DNA of 22,500 bases. Source: Chromera velia. Taxonomy: Eukaryota; Sar; Chromeraceae. Numbering within the stretch: the stretch's first letter is position 1; each line of letters opens with the position of its first letter. The notes below the pieces were generated by a model. The model was given only the letters and a program-made list of their open reading frames with translations. It was not told the DNA's origin and searched no databases. Positions 8,734-20,190 of the stretch are shown here, in pieces. The DNA is taken from assembly GCA_018398765.1 (NCBI GenBank), contig JAHBMJ010001042.1:1-22500 (forward strand), read 5' to 3'. The position numbers and the translations under genes were made by a program.

Positions 8734-10488
8734 CTGCATACACAAACAAAAAAGGGGTACGAGAATTTACGTCTCAGTTTGTGTGAAAACGGCGTATGCG
8801 CATCCACATTCATGCCCGCGCCGCATATCTGTTGGACATACACATGCAGGGAGACAGACAAGCAACATGCCGGCAGGTAGGCAGGCAGACCTGTGACCTG
8901 TTTTTGTTCCTTCTCAGACAAAAACGTACAGCCCCCCGATCCCCCTCCACCCCTTTTTCTTCTCGCAGAAAGACCAGCAAACAGAAAATACATTCATCTC
9001 TTCTATTCTTGTCTTTTTCACGTAAACCTAACTGACTGGTGGCCAGAAAGAGGAAACATCTCATCTGTTCTCTCCTCCATCTTCCTTTTCGTGCACAGAA
9101 TAGACAGAGAAAGAAAAAAAAAAGGAAGAACAGAAAGAAAGAAAGAAAGAAAGAAAGAAAAAAAAAAGGAAGAAAGAAAGAATGAAAGAACGAAAGCCAA
9201 AAGAACAGGGTGGGCAGGGGGCTCGAAAAGTGTCGAGCTAATACCCTTGTCTCTGACACCTCCCGACAGGACTTCGCGTGATCGATTCACTGATTCGGGT
9301 GCCCCGGATCCCCCCCCTATCTCTCCCAGGCAGGCTCGCTTCGTCTATTCTTCGGACAGATAGACTGACAGACAGACGGGGACAAAGACCACATCGTTGT
9401 TTCTTTCTTTTTGTGTCCCAATTCGTTCCTTCTCAGACAGATAAGACAGACTAAGTCTTGCTAAACGACAGGAAGACTGAGCAGCAAGCAGGCAGGCAGG
9501 CACGCAGGCAGACTCACGGACGGACAGAAGGACAGGAAGAAAGGGGGTGCTCCTGTGTTGTCTCACAGGCACGCTCTCTCTCTCCCCGTCCCCCCAACCC
9601 CCCTCTCATACACACAGAGCTCGCGCGCGCGCGAAAGCGAGAGGCACATCAACACAGGCGTCGACACGCACACATTGGAGGGACAGATAGTTGTAGACGC
9701 AGCGCTATGCACGGCAAACAGTGTGAGAGGGCCTGGCACCAGATAGGGCGACGAGGCCAACTGATGGGGGATTTGCAGGCGGAAGATGAACGGACGCTTG
9801 TAAACATGAAGAAATGAAAAGGGGTCGGTCGGTCTTCAGCAGTCCATCCAACATGCAGGCTCATCCATCCTTCTCTCCCCCCTCCCACCTTATCTTCGCA
9901 CACCAAGGGAAGGTGAAGAATAATTTCGAGCGGCTCCGCGTCTGCCGCCATCACCACCAACTCAGCAGTTCCTCTGTTCAGCGTTTTTGTTGCTGCAGTC
10001 AGTCCGAATCAAGCAGACGAATTGAGTGGTGGCACGATAAAACACACTGACAATGGGACAGAGCACTTCAAGAAGCCTGCCGAAGAAAAGAGCACTGCAT
10101 GGTGACACGGGAAGGCAAGAAAACATAGGCACACAGGCGCCCTCAATTTCAGATAGATAAGTTCTGAGAGACGAAAGAGAGACGTCGAAACGGAACGAGA
10201 TCCCTCAGTATTCTAAACTCCAAAAGCTGTCAATCAGATATTGCTACAGAGTGGCTCAAGTCCGATTCAAAGAAAGCCGATTCAAAGAAGAAGACGAGGA
10301 GAAAGACCGATTGTTAAGACACATCGTAAAGAAGGTGACTGTAGCCGGGAAGACGAAAACTGACCTTCGTTTGCACCTTTCTTCAATTGCTTGTAGTTGA
10401 CTGCGGACTGCACAATGTCAAGAAGTTTCTGGCTGAGATCCGGGTTGGCAAGTGGGTATGCCTTTGGATTCACGTCAGCGTCTGCCAT
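8575..10488 (-). CDS. SNU13: SNU13 / 15.5K (NHP2L1), L7Ae-family RNA-binding protein
   Basis: There are three exons on the minus strand, 10488-10365, 9992-9889 and 8733-8575, encoding 128 residues, the same length as human SNU13. In eukaryotes this protein binds the kink-turn of U4 snRNA in the U4/U6.U5 tri-snRNP and of box C/D snoRNAs, nucleating Prp31 or Nop56/58-fibrillarin assembly in the nucleus and nucleolus. Diagnostic segments are [75 protein letters not shown], and the short C-terminus [17 protein letters not shown] is the kink-turn contact and spans intron 1. Intron 1 is 372 nt (donor GTCAGT, phase 1) and intron 2 is 1155 nt (donor GTGGGA, phase 0); both end in TGCAG. The gene is complete and apparently intact, divergent from TOP2. 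Confidence 0.95.
9106..9199 (+). repeat. GAAA-rich microsatellite in SNU13 intron 2
   Basis: Interrupted GAAA/A runs; on the transcribed minus sense this is a TTTC-rich pyrimidine tract. The rest of the 1155-nt intron (8734-9888) holds CAGG/GACA-type tetranucleotide runs (about 9360-9375 and 9488-9510) and a short GC dinucleotide run (about 9622-9632). Confidence 0.85.
9889..9992 (-). CDS. SNU13: SNU13 exon 2
   Basis: Residues 42-76 ([20 protein letters not shown] ...), starting after GACTGCAG and ending CEDK before GTGGGA. The frame joins exactly to both neighbours. Confidence 0.95.
10365..10488 (-). CDS. SNU13: SNU13 exon 1
   Basis: Residues 1-41 plus one base, from ATG 10488 ([20 protein letters not shown] ...). 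Ends ANE plus G before GTCAGT. Confidence 0.95.
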
Positions 10489-11325
10489 CTCGTCCTAGAC
10501 CAAGATCGGAAGAGTGCACACAAGCAAAAGGGGGGGAAAGATCGAGCCCCTGCGTCAACAGAGACGGAAGGCTTCTTTCACGCGCTTTCGTTTCTGCTTG
10601 TAGTCAGGAGACGACACCTTCCAAGCAGTTGAAGAATGAAGACGGGGTGACGGTGATGCTCTGTCGCAGCGACGAGGGATGATGAGAGAGAAAAAGAGAT
10701 GCTGAGTTGATTTTGAGGATTTGTTAGGAAAAGGAATGGAAAGGATCGAGATGAAAGGAGATAGGCGCGCGGAACGGTCCCCCGGCCGGCTCCCCCGCGC
10801 GCGGCCCCGCGGCCCACGGGCCCGCCGGTCCGGGGCGGCTGCATGCATGCATGAGTGTTTTCTGATGTTTTCTGTGCAACCATTGTGCAACCTAATTCGG
10901 TCGATCGATGCCTGCAGTGATCCTCAGTGATGACTTCAGAGATCTTCAGAGTGCATGATTGAGAGCGTCGGTCATCGTCGGTCTTTGTCACTCCTCAGTG
11001 GCCATTCCTTTGCTTCCCATTCGGCAGAACGTACGTCTTGCACGTGTCGGCTTGTGTGGGGACTTCAGAAAGAATCCTCTCGCTCAGACGCTGTGTGATA
11101 TTCGACCAATGACTTGATAACAATTCTTTGCGTCTCTCTCGTGAAGCTCTGGTTTGTTTTCCTTCTCTTTTGTTTTTCTTTCTCGCAGGGGAGAAATACC
11201 TCTGGGAGAAGAAGCTGTAGAAAATCATTGGGCCTGCCGGCCTTCTGTCTCTGTGCGTTTTCCCCTTCACTTCTTCATCGAATTAGTAAATAAATAAATA
11301 AATATAAACAAAATCCGCCACCAAG
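10489..11325. promoter_or_regulatory. Divergent SNU13-TOP2 promoter interval
   Basis: The 837 bp between the two start codons must hold both promoters and 5' UTRs (inference). It contains no credible gene. A very GC-rich, CpG-dense block lies at about 10773-10838, and an A/T-rich TAAATAAATA segment lies at 11287-11310 just before the TOP2 start. I could not identify a TATA box or transcription start. A 5' UTR intron is possible but not evident. Confidence 0.5.
10773..10838. other. GC-rich CpG-dense island
   Basis: Almost uninterrupted G/C with many CpG and self-complementary GC palindromes, followed by a short TGCA repeat. It stands out from the surrounding mixed-composition DNA and lies about 285 bp upstream of the SNU13 start. 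Confidence 0.75.
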
Positions 11326-11515
11326 ATGCCGAAAGAAAAGACAGTGGAGGAGAGGTACAAAAAGGTGGACCAGGTGGAGCACATCCTCCTGCGTCCAGAT
11401 TCCTACATCGGGTCGGTAGAACACCACCAAGCCCAGATGTGGGTGTGGGACTCTCACAGTGAGCGTATCGTCAACCGCAACATTTCCTACTGCCCTGGGC
11501 TCTACAAGATCTTCG
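11326..11515 (+). CDS. TOP2: TOP2 exon 1
   Basis: Residues 1-63 plus one base. N-terminal strap and start of the GHKL ATPase domain, with TVEERYKK, EHILLRPDSYIGS and SYCPGLYKIF. Donor GTCCGT, phase 1; intron of 579 nt. Confidence 0.95.
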
Positions 11516-14500
11516 GTCCGTCTGCAGCGCTCGGGCGGGACCGTCTCTGCTGGGCTCTTCGATGCCTTTCATTACTTTGAGTCCCATCGCTTCGTTTGAC
11601 TTCCCGTCTGTCTTATCCATTCCTAGCTGTGTGGTGCACTCGGTCGGAAAACAAGAAGCACGCAAGAGAAAAGGAAGAAGAAACGCAAAGGGGACGGAGA
11701 GCTGGGGTTGTCGATTTGTGGCAGCTTCTCATTCTTCCGGGCAGTCGGGAACCATATTTGATTTCTTGCACGTTTCTCCTGCAGCCCTCCTCCCTTTTCC
11801 GCGCAGAAGATAGAAAGATGAACGTGCGAGCAGGCACAGCAGATAGAGAGAAACTTCGACACTTCATTTCCTCTTTGTGGTTGAGAAGCTCAGTCAACTC
11901 TGAATTAGCAGACCCGAAGACACGCCATCTTGTCATCTTTGGCGCAACAGCAATGAGTCTCTCCTTAGATGGTCTCTTCCCCTGTCATGCGAACATGCTT
12001 GCTTGCTTGCTTCCGTCCAACAGTCGGTCGGTTTCTTTATGCGTGCGACGATCTTTGTATCTGCTTCGTCGTCTTCCTTGCCTCCCTCTTGCAGACGAGA
12101 TCCTTGTCAACGCTGCGGACAACAAACAGAGTCAGCAAAGCAAAGCAAAGCAGGAACAGACGGAGAGAAACGTAGCCCAGCCCCCCAGCATCACCACCCT
12201 AAAAGAAAATCGATCAATCACTATTTTCCTCTCTTCTTCTGTCCAACTCCATCCGGTCAGAATCCGCAACGTCGTCTCTTGCCTCTCCCGTGGCGCCTTT
12301 GCGAACAGTCCAAATGGCTTTCTCATGTCCATCATTGCTCTTTCCCTCTCATTTTCCCCCTCCTCTCTCTCTTTGCCTCTCTCTCATGTTCCTTTCCCTG
12401 GCGGTCCGATCAAGAATGAACGAATCGTTCAGTGAAGTAAAGAGCAAAGGACATTGAGTGACTGACTGACTGACTGACTGCGTGACCAACTGACTGACTG
12501 TTTGAGTGACTGCAGGGGACCCAAACATGAGCTACGTGAAGGTGACGATCGATGCGGAGGCGAACAAGATCAAGGTAGGTAGGCAGGCAGGAGGGAGTCG
12601 GTGGGGCCTGTGGTGGAAAGTCAAAAAAAGTTTCTCCTTTCGTTCAAGTGCATCATTTTTTGTGTTGCTTCACCTAGAGTGAAGAAGATTCTTTCCGATG
12701 AATTTCTTCGTTCATCTGTCAGTTCATTCTCATGCTTTGTCGTTTTTTTCGTCCTGTCTGTTTCTTTTCTATCTCCTCTATACTCTACTCTCTCTTTGTC
12801 GTCAGGTTGTCAACGACGGAAAGTCCATTCCCATCGAAGTCCACAAGGAGGTGGGGGTCTACGTTGCAGAGATGATCTTCGGTCAGTCGGTTGGTGGGTC
12901 GGTCGGTGAGCGTACTAACATACGAAAATGATGTGGCTGAATCGCCTGTGATGTGCATCCAAGTGTGCAAATATCGGTGCTTTGAACATGGCTCGAACCC
13001 ACACCTCCTCCTCACAAAAAAGATAATTTATTTGGCGCCTCTGAGTCTGTGAAGCCGTAAAAGTCTGCGTGGAAGGAATGAAGGCGTGCATGAGTAAGGT
13101 ACGAAGAAGGGGTGGAGGGAAGGGAAGGGGGTTGCACGAGTCAATCAGTCAGTAAGGCAGTCAGAGACGCACACCAAGTCGAGAGATGTGTGAGGGAAGC
13201 ATCTGGCCGAAAGAAGGATGAAAAAGAATCAATGAAGGGCTCTGTCTGTCTTTCTCTGTCTCCGTCATTTGTATCTTTCCTCGTGATTGAAGGAATCGAC
13301 GACAACGGAAGAAAAGGAGCATGAAAGAAACGAAACAAGAAAAAGACCCTTGAATGAAACTGCCACCCCGATCCACCCGTCTCCCTCTTCTCTTCTCTTC
13401 TCTCTTCCTTTCTTCCCTCCCTAATGGGAAGGGAGAGTCGAAGACAGGACAGGAGAAGAAATACACACACCCGGCAGATGAGTAGGAAGGTTCCAGTTTT
13501 GTCTCTATATCTCTGTGTCTCCATCTCTCCCCCTTTCTGCCTTTGACGCGCACACACCCCCACTCCGTTCGTTGCTTTTGATCCACAATTGATTGCCGAT
13601 TGCGCCTGCAGGACAGCTCCTGACATCCGACAACTACGACGACAAAGAGCTGCGAGTGACGGGAGGGAGGAACGGGTTGGTTCGTCTTTGCTTCCTTCCT
13701 TTTTTTGTCCCTTAGTGGCTCCTACACATACCTTATTTCTCGTCTGTCTTTGAGAGTGTGTAAGTGTGGGAAGAAAGGAGGGAGGGAGGGAGCATGAGGG
13801 AGGCGGCGTGTGTGTGTGTGTGTGTTTGGGGGGAGGAGTGTCCAAGGGCGTTCACCTGTGCGCAAGTCTCTGCCCTTGTTCGTGTCTGTGAACCTCCGTA
13901 TGTATGGAGAGTGCATGGTGGGAGGGAGTGTCGGGGCGGTAAAGAATACAAAACCCATCCAGAAGAAATGCAGCGCAGATTCAACCGATGTCTGTTCTTT
14001 ATGCTTTTGCAGATTCGGTGCGAAGCTGACGAACATTTTCAGCGATGAGTTCACAGTGGAGAGTGGAGACTCGAGGAAGAAAAAGTCAGTCAGTGTCTGT
14101 CAACAGATTCATTGTCGTATACGGGAAGGGAGAGACTGCCAGTGAAGGAATCGTGTGAGAGCTCGAGGGGGTCTGTCTTGGCGGGGAAACGCGGATGTGA
14201 ACCATTCAAGTGCACGTGAAACTGTAGTCAGTGAGAGAAGGAGTGAGCGGGTGAGTGAGTGAGTGAGTGAGTGAGTGAATGTTCATTTCCCTCTCCCATG
14301 GGGGGGGGAGTGAGCAGGGACTCGAGGAGGAAGAGGTGAATGAATGCCCTCGAGGATCTTCGGATTTCTCGACATCGACCGCTTTTTGGATTGGTTCAGT
14401 CATCTGTCTGTCTGCCTGCAGGCGGTTCAAGATGACCTGGAAGCGGAACATGGGCACAAAGAGCGAGGCGATGATCAGTGATTACGACAAGGACGACTTC

Positions 14501-14919
14501 GTTGCGGTGACGTTCAAACCGGACTTGAAGAAGTTTGGTATGGAACGGTCGGTTTACTGTAATTGCAACATTCATTGCAGTCTCTCTGGACAGATTTGTT
14601 TCCCTTCACACCTGAATCTGTAGTTTCTGCACTCCCTTCGGAAAGACATATTACTCGTACAAGAAGAATGACATCTGCTCCCTCTCTTCCTTGTGCCTCT
14701 CCCCCCCTCTCTCTTTCTGCAGACTCGACGAAGACATCGTCTCCTTGATGACGAAGAGAGTCTACGATCTGGCGGGATCGACCGACAAGAGCGTGAAGGT
14801 GAGTCGGTCGGGCGGTCTGCCGGCGGGTCGGTCTGGAATCCGTACATACGCCCTCTGTTTTTTTTATGTGGGTCTCTCTCTCATTCTCTCATTCTCTCTC
14901 TCTCTTTCTCTCTTTCTCT

Positions 14920-14955
<36 letters not shown>

Positions 14956-15219
14956 AAATTAGCGGACGACCTGTCTAGGGTGGTGCTGGCATTGGGCCTA
15001 AGTGATTGATTGGGTGATTCATTGATCGGTTGATCGAAAGCAAATAAATGAGTGAGCGCAGGTATGGCTGAACCACGAGCGAATCAAGATCGGCGGATTT
15101 GCAGATTATGTTCAGCTCTACTTCGACAAGGAGAAGTAAGTGAGGGAGGGACCGTATTCCTCCGTTTCTTGCGTGTGTGTGCGTGTGTGTGTGCGCGCGC
15201 GCGGGCGCCAAAGAGAAAG

Positions 15220-15278
<59 letters not shown>

Positions 15279-16134
15279 AAGAAACAAAGAAAGAAAGAAA
15301 GATAGAGAGGGAGGGAGAGACGGAGCTTTACGGCCCACTTCAGTTCTGCTTTCTGTTTCTCTCCGTTTTTTTTCATTCCTTCCTTCCTTTGTGTATGCAC
15401 AGGTGCAGAGACGCTCCGAATTGTTGCTCTCCGTTGATTGAGAAAATGCAGCGCTCCCTGGATATCCAGGCACGCCAACATCCTCATGAATTCGTGACTC
15501 TTTTCTGCCTGCCTGCAGACGTGAGGAGATGCCCCGAATTGTTGACAAGAGCGACCGGTGGGAAGTCGTCGTCTCTCTTTCGGGTGCGTCTGTAAGTCTC
15601 TCCCTCCTCTCAGCAGGCACACGAACAGAAAAACAGACAGACAGACGGACGGACGGACCAGACAGACAGACAGACACACAGATGGACGGACGGACGGACG
15701 GACGGACGGACAGAGAGGGAATGTATCAGTTCATGGCGTATTATTCTGTTTGAACAAGCGAAAAGAAGCGAAACAGTTTTCACTTCTCTTGTCGAACCGG
15801 ATGGATCGGGTGAAGGACTGACTGAGTGGGCGAACGAGTGAGTGAGTGAGTGAGTAAGTGAATGGTCTGTCTTGAACTCGTGTCCATCGCGTGTTTCTTT
15901 CTCTGTCTGTCTGTCTTGCGTCTGAAAGCTCTTCGCTCCTTTTCCCTTCCGCTGCGCGCCCAAAGAAAAAGGCCCCAGAGTGCGCGCCAGAGGAAAGAAC
16001 ACAAAGTCAGGAACACAAAAAAAGGAAGAAACCAAAAGGGTCGCATAAAAGGAAGAAAGAGCTATGCAATCTGCCCGTCTTTTTGCCTGCCCGCCTGACT
16101 GACCTGTTTTTGGCTCTTCCCCCCTCTGGGTTTG

Positions 16135-16170
<36 letters not shown>

Positions 16171-16209
16171 CCTCTCCCTCTCTCTCTCTCCCTCTCCCTC
16201 TCCCTCTCC

Positions 16210-16241
<32 letters not shown>

Positions 16242-17772
16242 TTGTGCATGTAAGTATGTATGCGTGTGCGTGCGTGCGTGCGTGCGTGTGTGTGTGTGTG
16301 TGTGCAGAGACGGGGTCATTCCAGCAGGTGTCCTTCGTGAACTCGATCTGCACGATCAAGGGTGGGTGGGTGGGTATGCTTCCGTGTGCGGGCGTGCGTC
16401 CGTGTGTGAAATAGTGAGGTATTCAGGCAGTGTGTTGGCGATGTAAATCTTGAAGCAGTCCTAAATGAGTGGCTGCGTGCCTTTTGTTTGTTTGTTTCTT
16501 TGTTTTTTTGTTTGTTTGCTGGGAAAGTACCAGAGCATCCCTGCATGTATAGGCTTCCTTCCAGTCTTCCTCTCCTCCTGTCAATTAATCCTCTGCTGTG
16601 GGTAAGCGAGAAGGGCGCTTAACTCTGCCTTTTCCAAGCCCCCTTCCCACCTTGTCTTGGGGATCGTGTCGCTATTCTCTCTGGTGCCCTTTTTCTTCCT
16701 GACTTCCTTCTTTCGTTAATTTCTTGTCGTGTATGTAGCAAGAAGAGAGAGAAAAAGAAGACATGTAGTCTGCCTGTCTACCGGACCGTCTTTGTCTGTC
16801 TGCTGTCTGTGTCTGTCTGTCTGCCTGCCTGTCTGCGTCTGCCTGTCTGTCTATGCAGGGGGGACTCATGTGGGCAACGTGACGGACCAACTTGTGAACG
16901 CGATCGCTGCAAAGGTAAGCCACATAGGAGGAAACAAAAAGGCAACCTAGTCAATCAATCAAGCCTTCGAATTCTGATGACCACCGTATTCCCGTCATCC
17001 TGCAACTTTGGGCTGTTGATTGCTGCTTGCTCTTTGAGACTTTCTTTTATTTCGAATCGCTTTCTTTTCTTTTCTTTTACCCCGCGACATTCTCTTTTCT
17101 CTTCTCTCCCCTTCGGAATCACACTTCGCTCGCTAGATGTATCAACCATAGATAACCGATACACAGAGGGAATTGCAGTTCGAAAGGAAGACCGTGGAAA
17201 AGATAAGTGGTCTGTCGCTGTTTCGATTCTCTGACGTTTGTCACTTCACCGCATTCTTTCTTCCTTCCGTTCTTCCTTCCTTCCTTCCTTCCTTCCTTTT
17301 CTTTCACTCCTGCAGGTGAAGACAAAGAACAAGGGAGGGATGGACATCAAACCTCAGCACATCAAGTCAGTCTATCTGTCTGCATGTGGAAAGGAAGGTC
17401 GAAGACGTCCTCTCTCGTCTGACTCGCCTGACTCAGTCGCGACTGCTGCACTGTTTCGATTTTTTCGACCTTACGCCTCCACTTCCAGTGGATTCTCTCC
17501 TTTCTCCTTTTCCTTCTTTTCTTCCTTTGTCCTTTGATGCTGTGTCTGTCTTCTTTTCTTTCTTCCGACTTCCGATGCCTTTTCTCTGGCTTCTCTTTTC
17601 TTTTCTTGCGCCTTCTCTCTCTCGTCTGCTTGCAGGAATCATCTGTGGGTGTTTGTGAACTGTCTGATCGTCAACCCGGCCTTCGACTCTCAAACAAAGG
17701 TCCGTGGGTCCCTCCGTGTGTGTATCTGTGGGTGGGCGTTTTTGGTTTGCTCTCTTTCTTTCTTTCTTTCTT

Positions 17773-17840
<68 letters not shown>

Positions 17841-20153
17841 CTTCCTTCATATGTCATGGAGCACAGAGAGTAAAAAAGACCCCTCCCTGAATCTGGGCTT
17901 GAGTAAGTGCTAAAGCAATGATGTGTCCCGAGTGATCAATCAGGAGAGTTCATTCACTCACTCACTCACTTACTCACTCTCTCAGATGGCCCCGCAGAGG
18001 GGTCACTCAGAAGAAGATGATCTTCCTCCCTTCTGGTTTGTCAAAAGATGTATCACTCTTCTCGCGTCGCCAAACAGAGAAAGAATCGTTTCAGACTGTT
18101 GTCATTCTGATACGAAATCATTTTTCATTTATTTACAACACTTTCCCATGCTTTTGTCCTTTTCTCTCTTCCCTCACTCACTCAACCTTCCCTCCTGATC
18201 CTCCTTCCTTCCCTCGTTCCCCCCCCCTCCAGGAGACCTTGACGACAAAGGCAACCCAGTTCGGCAGCAAGTGCTCCTTGACTGACAAGACGATCACGGC
18301 GGTGCTGAAGTCGGGCGTTGTCGACTCGGTGCTCAACTGGGTGAGTGACAGGGTCTCTCTCTCTCTTTCTTTCTCTCTTTCTTTCTCTCTGTGCGTGTTT
18401 GTATGTGTGAGCGAGGGAGGGAGAGATTGGGGGATTTGATGCGAAGCGATCTGATCACCGTAGAAGATACACAACAAATAGTGAGGCATTCATTCATCGA
18501 CTCTTTGTTTCTTTCTGGATCTACTCGGGAATCAGTCAGTCTTCTTTCTGGGTGATGTCTGTGTCCGTATTTTTGGAAGGCTGTGTGTGTGTATGGTCTC
18601 GCTGTATACATCTCATTCGTATCTTCGAGAACGTCTTGTTCTTTTTTGCTGTTCTCCCTGCCCCCGCCTGTGGCTGTACCCTTCATGCATGGTGGTTCCC
18701 TCCCTCCCTCCCTCCCTGACTGACTTGACTGCCACACTCTTTTTTTTTTCGTCTCTGTGTCCGTGTCGCCTGTCTTCCTTCAGGCTCTCAATCAATCAAG
18801 GACAGTCAGTGAATGAATTTGGTGACTGGGGGGGTTCACTTCCCTCCCTCCACTGTGACTGTGGCTGTATTTGCTTGCAGGCACAGCTGAAGCAACGCGC
18901 GGAGCTCCAGAAAGCGATGAAGGGGCAGGGCAAGAAGGGGACGAAGAGAGTCATCGGACTGCCTAAGCTCGAAGACGCGAACGACGCCGGAGGGAGGGCG
19001 TCGGAGCACTGCACCCTCATCCTCACTGAGGGCGACAGTGCGAAGACGTCATGCATCGCGGGGCTGTCGGTCGTCGGAAGAGACAGATACGGGGTCTTTC
19101 CTCTCAAGGTTCGTCGGTCGGTCCGTCAGTCGGTCGTTCAGTTACCATTCCACTGGAGGGAGGGAATGAGAGAGAAAGTAGGTGTGCATGTGTGTGCGAA
19201 GGATCTGACACCAATCCATGTTTGGGTGTCCCGACAAACTACCGCCCCATTTCGAGTGTCTCTATCCCATAATTTGTGATCCCCTTCCTTCCTTCCTTCC
19301 TTCCTTCCTTCTCTTCCTTCCTTCCTTCCTTCCTTCCTTCCCTCCTTCCCTCCTTCCTTCCTTCCCTCCTTCCCTCCTTCCCTCCTTCCTTCCTTCCTTC
19401 CTTCCCTCCTTCCCTCCTTCCTTCCTTCCCTCCTTCCTTCCTTCCCTCCTTCCTTCCTTCCTTCCTCCCTTCCTTCCTCCCTCCCTTCCTTCCTTCCTTC
19501 CTTCCTTCCTTCCTTCAACTATTTGTGCATGTTCTCTCAATTCATTCAATTCTGCATTGGCCCCTGTTCGCGCCTGGTTATTCTCTTTTGTTTTCTTTTG
19601 TGCATCCGTCCATGCATCATGTCTGCATGTCCCGATTGATTCACCCCCTCATCCGGCCGGACCCCCCTGTCCCCCCATGCCTGCGAGTTTGCTTGCAGGG
19701 GAAGCTCTTGAACGTTCGCGAGGCGGGGCACAAACAGATGTCTGCGAATGCGGAGATCAAGGCAATCCTCACAGCTCTCGGACTGGAGGTTGGTCGGTGG
19801 GGGGGCGGGGGGCCCGTACCTCCTTTCTACCAGCCCTTGTGTGCTTCTGCAGAAAGAGAAAGAAGAAAGGAGACACAGAGACAGACAGATAGACAGGCAA
19901 ACTGGCTGACTGAAGGGCAGACGAAGGAAGGAGGGAAACGGTGAGGACAGACTGAAAGACCTGGACATCAATCAGCTCAAGGGAGGGGTTCGCACTTCCT
20001 CCGTCAGGATTCTCTTCCTCATCTTCATCTGCTTCTCTTCCTTCCATCCTTCCTTCCTTCCTTCCTTCCTTCCTAACTTACAGAGTGAATTCATTCATGA
20101 GTTTGAGGCGACATTTCTTTCTTTCTTTTCTTTCTTTCTTTCTTTCTTTTCTT

Positions 20154-20190
<37 letters not shown>

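Noticed and set aside
10926-10990. Box C/D snoRNA, prompted by a GTGATGA match
   Set aside because: No convincing CTGA box D or terminal stem at suitable spacing on either strand.
13141-13845. 234-codon minus-strand frame across TOP2 introns 4 and 5
   Set aside because: Overlaps TOP2 exon 5 on the other strand and is low complexity.
14422-14537. TOP2 exon 7 ending at GTATGG (14538)
   Set aside because: Phase 1 there would put exon 8 out of frame; the GTCGGT donor at 14548 restores the conserved LDEDIVSLM.
15610-16359. 249-codon minus-strand frame
   Set aside because: Low-complexity Arg/Glu and His/Thr strings from microsatellites in TOP2 intron 10.
19138-19892. Long frames of LPSFLPS or RKEGRKEG type on both strands
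   Set aside because: Translation of the CCTT/CCTC tract in TOP2 intron 16; open in every frame for compositional reasons.
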